From the NCBI GenBank assembly GCA_947166925.1, contig CAMVGD010000016.1:1-33646 (forward strand): a stretch of 33,646 nt of DNA, read 5' to 3'. The notes beneath the pieces were generated by a model. The model saw only the letters and a list, made by a program, of their open reading frames with translations, was not told the origin of the DNA and ran no database searches. The position numbers were made by a program, and so were the translations under genes. This document shows, piece after piece, positions 21,303 to 29,468 of the stretch (positions are counted from its first letter, which is position 1; each line of letters starts with the position of its first letter). Source of the stretch: an uncultured Clostridia bacterium (GTDB taxonomy: Bacteria; Bacillota; Clostridia; Christensenellales; CAG-138).

Positions 21303-22742
21303 TCAGTGTGCCGTATCGTTCTGCACGGCGTTCAGGACGACCTCGACCGTATTCTCCTCCAGTTCGATCAGATAGGTCAGACCTTCCTTGGTGACGAACG
21401 TGATCCGGATCGTCGGTTCGCCGTCCTCGCTCTGTTCCTGTACAAGATAGCTCTCGATATGCATGTCGATCCCCTTGCACCGGAGCGTAAACGGAATGCG
21501 CTGCTTTCCCTCTCCGTGATACTTGAGGTCTACGCTCGCCGTGAACCAGTTCTGGTTGAAGACCTGCATCGTATCGGCAAGTCCGGAGACCTTGATGCGG
21601 ATCGATTCCGTTTTGTCCGTCAGCGTAATGCCGGCGTCCGTATCGGAATACTTGACCGGAATCTCAAACTCCTGATCGCTGACCTGACGCTTTGTGACCG
21701 TGACCTCGACGTTCGTCGATTCCTGATCGGCCTTGATCCTGACGTCTTCCGGGATCACAAGCGCCACCGGGATCGTCCGATCGCTCTCGCCCGAGCGCGG
21801 CGTGATCGTCTCCGTTTCGATCTTCGTGATCTTCGCAAGCTCCGCCGCGTCGCCGTAAATGCGGACCATGGTCGGCTGTCCCTTCTCGATCACGCAGGAA
21901 TACTCATATACATCGGTGTCGATCGCGTCTTCGGATACATCCAGTACGATCGGGACTTCCTTATACCGGCGGATCTCGATCCCATCCACGGTCACCTTCG
22001 CATCCTTTGTGATGCTGCTTTCGATGACCTTGCCGTTTGCGTCCTTGAACGTGACCGGCAAAATCACGGAATACACGCCCGGGACCATTGACAGATCGTC
22101 GTTATCAAACGAGGACAGATCGATCGTGACCTCGGCGCCGGAAATCAGATCGATATCGGATTTCAGACCGGTGACCGACGGAACGGTGACCTTCTTCGGC
22201 GGAATGCACTCGAAATACTCCGGAAGCGTGTCGTTCGTCTTCACGATCTCCGGAAGCTTGCCCTCCGTGCGAACGGTTGCGGTGAGCTTGTCGCTGCTCT
22301 TGACGCGTTCAAACGTCAGTTTGGCGCTTCCGGACGAGACGTCTTTCAGTACGCCGTAATCCGGAATGTTGGTGATGACGGAGATCTCGACCGTCTTGCG
22401 GTCCGGATCCTGATCCGTGAGCGAAACGGAGCCGAGGTCCACATAGCACTTCACGCGCTGTTTGTCCAGCATGCTGTGCATATCGATCCCCGCTTCGATG
22501 CTGACGTCAACCGCCGACGGCTCGATCTTGACGACCTCCCATTCCTTCAGCCGGTTCTCGTTCAGATACTCGATATTGACGTCGTACACGCGCTTGACGT
22601 ATTTCGGCTTTTCCTCGGAAAGCACGTAGCCCCAGAGCAGAAGCGCAAATACCAGCGCAATGATCTTCAGCGGAATATTCTTGGAAAAAACGTTCTTGAA
22701 AAATGTTCCGAGCGCGGAGAAAAACTTTTGCCGTTTTGTCAT
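21303..22742 (-). CDS. cdaR: YbbR-like repeat protein, CdaR-type regulator of diadenylate cyclase
   Basis: N-terminal TM anchor (NIPLKIIALVFALLLWGYVLSEE), several YbbR-like repeats, downstream of cdaA. Start moved to MTKRQKFF; the upstream extension is a poly-Arg tract overlapping cdaA. Confidence 0.87.
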   Translation of the reverse strand: MTKRQKFFSALGTFFKNVFSKNIPLKIIALVFALLLWGYVLSEEKPKYVKRVYDVNIEYLNENRLKEWEVVKIEPSAVDVSIEAGIDMHSMLDKQRVKCYVDLGSVSLTDQDPDRKTVEISVITNIPDYGVLKDVSSGSAKLTFERVKSSDKLTATVRTEGKLPEIVKTNDTLPEYFECIPPKKVTVPSVTGLKSDIDLISGAEVTIDLSSFDNDDLSMVPGVYSVILPVTFKDANGKVIESSITKDAKVTVDGIEIRRYKEVPIVLDVSEDAIDTDVYEYSCVIEKGQPTMVRIYGDAAELAKITKIETETITPRSGESDRTIPVALVIPEDVRIKADQESTNVEVTVTKRQVSDQEFEIPVKYSDTDAGITLTDKTESIRIKVSGLADTMQVFNQNWFTASVDLKYHGEGKQRIPFTLRCKGIDMHIESYLVQEQSEDGEPTIRITFVTKEGLTYLIELEENTVEVVLNAVQNDTAH

Positions 22743-22743
22743 G

Positions 22744-23595
22744 TTACGCCTCCGCCTCCTTTTTCTTCTTCTTCCACGGAAGCACAAAGCCCGTGTCGCC
22801 CATCAGCAGGCCTTCGAGCACGTTGGTCAGCGCTTTGTCGTCCAGATAGCGGATCAGCTTGCCCTCGCGCGCAACGGAGATCGCGCCGGTCTCCTCGGAT
22901 ACGACGATGACGACGCAGTCCGACGCGGAGGAAACGCCGAGCGCCGCGCGGTGACGGGTGCCGAGCTCGCGCGCGACCTTGGTATCGTCGGACAGCGGCA
23001 GCAGACAGCTTGCGGCGACCACGGTCGTGCCGCGGATCACAACGGCGCCGTCGTGCAGCGGCGTGTTCGGTTCAAAGATGTTCTCGATCAGCGCGCCGGA
23101 GATCTCCGCGTTCAGCGGAATGCCGGTTGCCGCGATATCGCCGAGCCCGGACCTGCGTTCAAACACGAGCAGGGCGCCGACGCGGCGCTGAGCCAGATGC
23201 AGGATCGAACGCTTCAGATCCAGGATGAGCCGGTGAGAGCTGGTGCTGTCCGTTCCGCCCAACAGCTTGGACAGACGGTTCGAGCCGATTTTGCTGAGCA
23301 TTCTCCGGATCTCCGGTGTGAAAAGGATGAACAGGATGATGAAAATCGAACCGCCGGCAAGCGTGCTGTTCAGCACCCAGTAGATCGTCCACAGGTTCAG
23401 CACGCGCGCCAAAACGGAGAATAAGAACAAAAGTCCGATTCCCTTCATGACCTGGAATGCGCGCGTTTCCCTCGTCCATTCCAAAATTTTATACAGGAAG
23501 ATGGTAATGATCAGCACGTCGAAGATAAAGCTTGCAAGACCGCTCGGGGTCTTGATCGCGCTGAAGATGGTATTTAACAATTTGAGCAGATCCAA
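22744..23595 (-). CDS. cdaA: Diadenylate cyclase CdaA (c-di-AMP synthase)
   Basis: Three N-terminal TM helices and DAC domain motifs DGAVVIRG and GTRHRAALG. Start proposed as TTG (LDLLKLLNTIF) with AGAGAGGTGAT RBS. Confidence 0.93.
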   Translation of the reverse strand: MDLLKLLNTIFSAIKTPSGLASFIFDVLIITIFLYKILEWTRETRAFQVMKGIGLLFLFSVLARVLNLWTIYWVLNSTLAGGSIFIILFILFTPEIRRMLSKIGSNRLSKLLGGTDSTSSHRLILDLKRSILHLAQRRVGALLVFERRSGLGDIAATGIPLNAEISGALIENIFEPNTPLHDGAVVIRGTTVVAASCLLPLSDDTKVARELGTRHRAALGVSSASDCVVIVVSEETGAISVAREGKLIRYLDDKALTNVLEGLLMGDTGFVLPWKKKKKEAEA

Positions 23596-23657
23596 CTTCC
23601 CGATCACCTCTCTTTCATGCGTAACGCACAAGCGCCGCAGAATATTTCAGCAACTAT

Positions 23658-23687
23658 AGTATACCATCAATGTGTCATAAATGTCAC
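23658..23687 (-). promoter_or_regulatory. Sigma-A-like promoter GTGACA-N18-TATACT for cdaA
   Basis: Minus strand GTGACA (23682-23687), 18-nt spacer, TATACT (23658-23663). Confidence 0.6.
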
Positions 23688-23694
23688 GAAATAA

Positions 23695-25275
23695 TTACAA
23701 ATTCCGGCGAATTTGTTCCGCATTTTTCATCAGGTACAAATAGATCGCCGCGGCGGCGCAAAGAAGCACGGCCGCGATCGCCGGCGTGAGCCATCTGATC
23801 CCTGTGAGAAGCGCCGGAAGCACGGAGATCGCCACCTGTCCGATCCCGGCAAGGAGCACGATGAGCACGGAGCCGCTCTGCTTCACGACCTCGGTATCCG
23901 TATTCCAATCAAGCCGCGGCATCTTTGCATTCACATACAAACCGAACACCGTCGTAAACAGCAGCGACGCGATCGGCATCAGCACGATCCCGAGGATGTC
24001 CGCCGCGGTCAGGATCCCACGGTAAAAGACCGCGAGCAGCGTGATCGCGATCAGCAGCGACGGTCCCACCAGCACAAGATTCATGAGAAGCTTTGCGGAC
24101 AGCCACAGCTTTGCCCGCACCGGCAGCGTCTTCGCGATCCAGATCTCCTTCCCCTCCATCGAGATCGCGCAGGACGTCGTCGGAGAGATCGTCGCGCAGA
24201 AGATCAGGATGCCCGTGATCATCGCCGCCGTGTATCCGCTCACGGACGCCACGCGGAAGAACGCGGAGAGCGTCCCGGACAGCGCCGCGCCTGCGACGCC
24301 GATCACAATGATCAGGATCGAACCGATGATCGTGTTGATGACCCATGCCGTGCTGTTGAAAAAACGCTTCCGCTCGATCGTGAACAGCGCCTTCAGCGCG
24401 CCGCTGCTTCTGAGCATTCCGAGCTTGTAGTTCTTTACATGGTATCCGGCGCTGAGCCTGTCGTGCAGCGGCAGGAACGTCCGGTTCAGGATCAGCACGA
24501 ACAGCACGCACAAGGCGGCGGAGCCTGCGATGAACAGCAGCGCAAGCGGAAAGCTGCCCGTCGCGCCCTTTGCGAACCATTGCGCAGGCGGATACAGCCG
24601 TGATGTGATCGCCGCCGTCTTTTCCGGCGCATTGAGAAAGCTGTTGCTCAACTGCGGAAGCATGTACGCGAAAATGATGAATCCCATCAGAAGGATCATC
24701 TTGATCGTCGACGTGATGCCCTTTTTATACTTGCTTTTTGCGAACGCGGCGGAAAGCAGCAGGTCCGCGCCGCTTCCGATCACGACCGGAACGACCGGCA
24801 GGAGCAGAAGCATGATCAGAAAGACCGGATAAAACCACCAGACCGGCGCGCACAGGATCGCATAGATCACGCCGCACGGCAGAAGATACGCCGCGCAGTA
24901 CAGCGCCTCCACGGAATACAGCGCCAGAAAACGCGCAAGCACGATCAGCGTGATCGGGATCGGCATCCCCATCAGCGTGTCGAAATCCGCAAAGGCGGAC
25001 AGCGTCGCGCTGCCCTGCGCAAACGCCATCGCGAGCGCAAACAGGCTCGCCAGCGTCGCGATCATCAAAAACGGGATCGCAGGATCGACGCCGGCGCTGA
25101 TCATCCGATAGGAGGTCATGCCGGACATGCCGCCGTAGACTACGATAATGATCACGATCGCAACGACGCCCATCACGGCGTTTCTCCGTTCCCTGCCGTC
25201 GTTGGAATACCGCATCACCGAAAAGCGGAAGATGCTGTTCAGATACAGTTTGACGAGTGTTATGAATGCTTTCAT
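23695..25275 (-). CDS. ABC-2-like transporter permease
   Basis: About 12-14 hydrophobic segments; 4-bp overlap with the upstream ABC ATPase gene. Confidence 0.85.
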   Translation of the reverse strand: MKAFITLVKLYLNSIFRFSVMRYSNDGRERRNAVMGVVAIVIIIVVYGGMSGMTSYRMISAGVDPAIPFLMIATLASLFALAMAFAQGSATLSAFADFDTLMGMPIPITLIVLARFLALYSVEALYCAAYLLPCGVIYAILCAPVWWFYPVFLIMLLLLPVVPVVIGSGADLLLSAAFAKSKYKKGITSTIKMILLMGFIIFAYMLPQLSNSFLNAPEKTAAITSRLYPPAQWFAKGATGSFPLALLFIAGSAALCVLFVLILNRTFLPLHDRLSAGYHVKNYKLGMLRSSGALKALFTIERKRFFNSTAWVINTIIGSILIIVIGVAGAALSGTLSAFFRVASVSGYTAAMITGILIFCATISPTTSCAISMEGKEIWIAKTLPVRAKLWLSAKLLMNLVLVGPSLLIAITLLAVFYRGILTAADILGIVLMPIASLLFTTVFGLYVNAKMPRLDWNTDTEVVKQSGSVLIVLLAGIGQVAISVLPALLTGIRWLTPAIAAVLLCAAAAIYLYLMKNAEQIRRNL

Positions 25276-25982
25276 TCGTCCGTCAGCTCCAGAAACAGTT
25301 CTTCAAGGGAATTGTCGCCCCGTACCTCGTCCATGAGCCCCGCCTTGATCAGCTTGCCATTTTTGATGATGGCGATCTTGTTGCAGAGCTTTTCCGCGAC
25401 TTCCAGAACATGCGTGCTGAAAAAGATCGCGCTGCCCTGCTCCACCATCTCGTGCATGATGCCCTTCAGCGTGTGCGCCGCTTTCGGGTCAAGCCCGACG
25501 AACGGTTCGTCGAGCATGAGAAGCTTGGGCTGCTGGACCAGCGCGCCGATCAGAGCGAGCTTCTGGCACATGCCGTGCGAATAGGAGCTGACCAGATCGC
25601 CGAGCTTGGATTCGATCTCGAACAGCTGCGCATACTTTTGGATCCGTTCGTGGCGCGTCGCTTCGTCGATGCCGTAGATATCGCAGAGAAAATTCAGATA
25701 CCCGGTCCCCGTCAGGAACGTGTAGAGATCCGGATTGTCCGGAATATAGCGCATGATGCGTTTCGCCGCCATCGGATCCTTTTTGATGTCGATCCCGTCG
25801 ATGAGGATCTCGCCTTCCTCGAACGGCAGAATGCCCGAGATGCACTTGAGCGTGGTCGTTTTGCCCGCGCCGTTGTGTCCGATAAAGCCGTAGATGTCGC
25901 CCGCCTCGACCGTGAGGCTCAGCCCGTCGACCGCGCGCGGTCCGTTTCCGTAGCTCTTGACCAGATTTCTGATTTCCAGCAT
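25272..25982 (-). CDS. ABC transporter ATP-binding protein
   Basis: Walker A GHNGAGKTTTLK, signature SYSHGMCQKLAL, Walker B LLMLDEPFVGLDP. Confidence 0.95.
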   Translation of the reverse strand: MLEIRNLVKSYGNGPRAVDGLSLTVEAGDIYGFIGHNGAGKTTTLKCISGILPFEEGEILIDGIDIKKDPMAAKRIMRYIPDNPDLYTFLTGTGYLNFLCDIYGIDEATRHERIQKYAQLFEIESKLGDLVSSYSHGMCQKLALIGALVQQPKLLMLDEPFVGLDPKAAHTLKGIMHEMVEQGSAIFFSTHVLEVAEKLCNKIAIIKNGKLIKAGLMDEVRGDNSLEELFLELTDE

Positions 25983-25985
25983 CGT

Positions 25986-26255
25986 TTACTCCTCCGGTTT
26001 TTCGCGATACAGCACAAGCTTCCTGCCGATGCACTGAATGACCTCGGCGCCCGTCGCCGCAGCAAGCTGCTCCGCCGCTTCCTTTGCCGAAAGCTCGCTC
26101 GTTTCGAGCACGGACAGCTTGATGAGCTCGCGTTTTTTGAGCGCGGCGTCGACCGCCTCCACGAGCGTCATCGTGATATTCTCCTTGCCGATCTGGAAGA
26201 TCGCGGTAAGCTGGTTTGCCTGTTTGCGCAGTTCCGCGCGTTCCTTGCCTGTCAT
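25986..26255 (-). CDS. yhbY: YhbY/CRM-domain RNA-binding protein
   Basis: KERAELRKQANQLTAIFQIGKENITMTLVEAVDAALKKRELIKLSVLE. Confidence 0.9.
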   Translation of the reverse strand: MTGKERAELRKQANQLTAIFQIGKENITMTLVEAVDAALKKRELIKLSVLETSELSAKEAAEQLAAATGAEVIQCIGRKLVLYREKPEE

Positions 26256-26269
26256 AGTGTTCCCCTTTC

Positions 26270-27541
26270 TCAGTCCGTAAAATCAAATTCCCATTCGCCG
26301 AGCCGGATCGTATCGCCGTCCTTCGCGCCCATTTCGCGAAGCGCAGATATGATGCCCGTTTTGATCAGAAGCTGCTGGAAGCGGCGCATCGAAACGTCGT
26401 CCTCCGGATCCGTCGTGTCAAGGATGCGTTCGACGTCGCCGCCCTCGACCACATACACGCCCGCGTCGTCGCGGTGCACCGTAAAGCCCTTTTCGTACTG
26501 CGCGCCGGTCAGAAGCTCGGTCTCGTCATAGACCCGCACCGGCGGAAGCGCGTCGAGCAGCTTCACGATGCAGTCGACCATCGGCTCAAAGCCCGTGACC
26601 GTCGCGGCCGATACGGCAAACACCGGGATCCCCTGCGGCTCCAGCGTTTCTTTGATGCGGTCGAAGTTCTCCTCCGCGCCGGGAATGTCCATCTTGTTGC
26701 AGACGACGATCTGCGGCAGCGCCGCAAGCGCGTCGGAGAATTTCCTGAGCTCCGCGTTGATCTTTTCGTAGTCGTCCAGCGGATCGCGCATTTCGCTGCC
26801 GGACGCGTCCAGCACATGCACGAGGATGCGCGTGCGCTCGATGTGCCGCAAAAAATCGTGTCCGAGCCCCGCACCCTCCGCGGCGCCTTCGATCAGTCCC
26901 GGGATGTCCGCCATCACGAACGAGCGGTCATAGCGCGTCGCCACGCCGAGGTTCGGCGACAGCGTCGTGAAATGGTACGCCGCGATCTTCGGCTTCGCGC
27001 TCGTCAGTACGGAAAGGATCGTGGACTTGCCGACCGACGGAAGTCCGATGATCCCGACGTCCGCGATCGTCTTGAGCTCCAGCTCGACCTGCCGTTCCTC
27101 GGTTTTGACGCCGTTCTGCGCAAAGCGCGGCGCCTGCTTGGTCGCGGTCGCAAAGCGCGCGTTGCCCTTGCCGCCCCGGCCGCCGTACAGCACGATGCGG
27201 GTCTTGTCCGGTTCGCTCATGTCCGCGACGATGCTGCCGGTCTCGATGTCGCGTACGACCGTGCCGACCGGCACTTTGATCACGAGATCCTCGCCGTCTT
27301 TGCCTCTCTGCAGCTCGGCGCGTCCCTGCTCGCCGTCCTGCGCCCGGAAGTGCCGGTAGCGCTTGAAATCCAGCAGCGTGGACTGCTGCGGGTCCGCGAC
27401 GAACACAATGTTGCCGCCCCTGCCGCCGTCGCCGCCCGAGGGACCGCCCTTCATCACGTATTTTTCACGGTGGAACGCGGCGCATCCGTCGCCGCCGTTG
27501 CCCGCTTTGATGTAGATCGTTGCCTTATCAATGAACTGCAT
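26270..27541 (-). CDS. obgE: Obg family GTPase (CgtA/ObgE)
   Basis: MQFIDKATIYIKAGNGGDGCAAFHREKYVMKGGPSGGDGGRGG, GLPSVGKSTILSVLT, DIPGLIEGAAEGAGLGHDFLRHIERT; C-terminal OCT domain. Confidence 0.97.
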   Translation of the reverse strand: MQFIDKATIYIKAGNGGDGCAAFHREKYVMKGGPSGGDGGRGGNIVFVADPQQSTLLDFKRYRHFRAQDGEQGRAELQRGKDGEDLVIKVPVGTVVRDIETGSIVADMSEPDKTRIVLYGGRGGKGNARFATATKQAPRFAQNGVKTEERQVELELKTIADVGIIGLPSVGKSTILSVLTSAKPKIAAYHFTTLSPNLGVATRYDRSFVMADIPGLIEGAAEGAGLGHDFLRHIERTRILVHVLDASGSEMRDPLDDYEKINAELRKFSDALAALPQIVVCNKMDIPGAEENFDRIKETLEPQGIPVFAVSAATVTGFEPMVDCIVKLLDALPPVRVYDETELLTGAQYEKGFTVHRDDAGVYVVEGGDVERILDTTDPEDDVSMRRFQQLLIKTGIISALREMGAKDGDTIRLGEWEFDFTD

Positions 27542-28157
27542 GTTCGCAAATCTCCTTTAACGGGCAGGCGGGGCATTTCGGACGCTGCGCCGCGCAGACC
27601 TGCCTGCCGTGATAGATGAGCCAATGATGCGCGTCGCCCCAGTCCTGCTCGGGAATGTGCGCCATCAGCTGCTGTTCGGTTTTTTCCACGTCCTTCGCCT
27701 CGGTCAGTCCGATGCGGTTCGCCACGCGGAACACATGCGTATCGACCGCGATTGCGGGAACCCGGAACGCGTTGGACAGAACGACGTTCGCGGTCTTTCT
27801 CCCGACGCCGGGAAGCGTTACGAGCTCCTCGCGCGTTCTCGGCACCTCGCCGCCGTACCGTTCCACGAGGATGCGGCTCATCTCGAGGATGTGCATCCCC
27901 TTCATGCGGTAGAAGCCGCAGCTTCTGATGTACGGTTCAAGCGTCTCGAAATCGAGCGCCGCGAACGCCTCCGGCGTGTTGTATTTCGGAAACAGGACCG
28001 CTGTGCATTTGTTCACCTGCTTGTCCGTGCACTGCGCGGACAGCATGGTCGCGACGAGCAGTTCGAAGGGAGAGGAAAAATGCAGCGCGGGCTTCGCGTC
28101 CGGATATGTTTTCTTCAGAATGCCGAGCGCCTCGGCGCGTTTTGCTTCACTTAACAC
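27528..28157 (-). CDS. nth: Endonuclease III
   Basis: HhH motif (LVTLPGVGRKTANVVLSNAF), catalytic K/D region (VDTHVFRVANRIGL), [4Fe-4S] motif C-X6-C-X2-C-X5-C. GTG start at 28157 has GGAGG 6 nt upstream. Confidence 0.95.
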   Translation of the reverse strand: MLSEAKRAEALGILKKTYPDAKPALHFSSPFELLVATMLSAQCTDKQVNKCTAVLFPKYNTPEAFAALDFETLEPYIRSCGFYRMKGMHILEMSRILVERYGGEVPRTREELVTLPGVGRKTANVVLSNAFRVPAIAVDTHVFRVANRIGLTEAKDVEKTEQQLMAHIPEQDWGDAHHWLIYHGRQVCAAQRPKCPACPLKEICEHAVH

Positions 28158-29058
28158 GGGCAGCCTCCAATGCATAGGTCGCCGCGACCGCGCCGTCGGC
28201 GCAGGCGGTCACGACCTGCCGTAACGGGGTATTCCGCACATCGCCCGCAGCGAACACGCCGGGGATGCTCGTTTGCATCTTTTCGTCGGTGATCACGCTG
28301 CCGTTTTCCGCAAGCGCGAGCCGGTCCCCGAACAGCTCTGTCCGCGGCACGACGCCGACCGCGACGAAAACGCCGTCGGTCGAAAGCTCGGAAACCTCGC
28401 CGGTCACGCGGTTTTTGAGCCGTACGCCGGACAGCTTTCCGTCGCCGAGAAACGCCTCCGGCACGCTGTTCCAGATAAACGTGATGTTCTCCGTTTTCAG
28501 AGCGGCGTCTTTCAGAATCGCGCTTGCGCGGAGCGTGTCGCGCCGGTGCACGACGTACACCTGTTTACAGAGCTTCGCCAGATACAGCGCGTCGGAGATC
28601 GCCGTGTCGCCGCCGCCGATGACCGTCGCCGTGCGGTTTTTATAAAACGCGCCGTCGCAGGTCGCGCAGTAGGAAACGCCGTGACCGGTCAGTTCCTTTT
28701 CGCCGGGGATGCCGAGCGTTCTGGGCGAAGCGCCGGTACAAAGGATCACGGTCTTTGCCTCGACGCGCGCGCCGTTGAAGACGAAATGCTTCGGATCCTC
28801 GTCGAGCACAAGCTCCGCAACCGCGCCGTATTCGATCTTCAGCCCGAACGCCGCCGCGTGCTCCTCGAACCGCGCCGCAAGCGCGTACCCGTCCGGTCCG
28901 TCCGACACGCCCGGATAGTTGTCGATCCGATGCGTTTTCACGATCTGCCCGCCCGCGAACATTTCCTCGTAAAGACAGACGTTTCCGCCGCCGCGTACCG
29001 CATACAATCCCGCCGCAAGTCCGGCCGGTCCCCCGCCGATGATGGCAATATCCAGCAT
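28147..29058 (-). CDS. trxB: Thioredoxin-disulfide reductase
   Basis: IIGGGPAGLAAGLYAVRGG, redox CATC motif (SYCATCDGAFY), VIGGGDTAISDALYLA. Start at MLDIAI with GAGGTTAAC RBS. Confidence 0.95.
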   Translation of the reverse strand: MLDIAIIGGGPAGLAAGLYAVRGGGNVCLYEEMFAGGQIVKTHRIDNYPGVSDGPDGYALAARFEEHAAAFGLKIEYGAVAELVLDEDPKHFVFNGARVEAKTVILCTGASPRTLGIPGEKELTGHGVSYCATCDGAFYKNRTATVIGGGDTAISDALYLAKLCKQVYVVHRRDTLRASAILKDAALKTENITFIWNSVPEAFLGDGKLSGVRLKNRVTGEVSELSTDGVFVAVGVVPRTELFGDRLALAENGSVITDEKMQTSIPGVFAAGDVRNTPLRQVVTACADGAVAATYALEAARVK

Positions 29059-29094
29059 ACCGTTAACCTCGTTTCCGTAAAATATCACAAATAC

Positions 29095-29123
29095 AGTATA
29101 TCGGTATTTTTGCGTACGGTCAA
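29095..29123 (-). promoter_or_regulatory. Sigma-A-like promoter TTGACC-N17-TATACT for the trxB-nth-obgE operon
   Basis: Minus strand TTGACC (29118-29123), 17-nt spacer, TATACT (29095-29100). Confidence 0.78.
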
Positions 29124-29180
29124 GGGAAACCGCCCGACAAAAGTCCTGCTTTCACCGAAGTTTTCAACAAGTTTGCAAAT

Positions 29181-29207
29181 GCAAAAGCCGCCGCTTTCCG
29201 CGACGGC
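29181..29207 (-). terminator. Rho-independent terminator after the small membrane protein gene
   Basis: Minus strand GCCGTCGC-GGAAA-GCGGCGGC stem followed by TTTTGC. Confidence 0.65.
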
Positions 29208-29222
29208 CTTCCGATTCGGCGT

Positions 29223-29453
29223 TTAGTGTTTTTTCTTCTTTGCAGACCGGACGGACCATACCTGCAGAAGGATTGCCGCGACAAGTCCGACGAGCGGCAG
29301 CGGCAGGAACAGATATCCCTTGACGAACAGACTGTCCTCCGTTTGTTCCTGCGGCAAAATCCCAAACTGCGCGAGAACCAGTATCGCAAGATAGATGAGC
29401 GCCGTGATAAGCGTGATCAGCGCAGCGACGGTCAGCATGGTTTTACGTTTCAT
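29223..29453 (-). CDS. Small two-TM membrane protein of unknown function
   Basis: 76 aa with two hydrophobic helices and a basic C-terminus; RBS AGGAGGACAAAAAC before ATG. Confidence 0.75.
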   Translation of the reverse strand: MKRKTMLTVAALITLITALIYLAILVLAQFGILPQEQTEDSLFVKGYLFLPLPLVGLVAAILLQVWSVRSAKKKKH

Positions 29454-29468
29454 GTTTTTGTCCTCCTG

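Noticed and set aside
25272-25982. Non-canonical ABC signature YSHGMCQK in place of LSGGQ
   Set aside because: YSHGM-type signatures are familiar in ABC-2 exporter ATPases; not notable.
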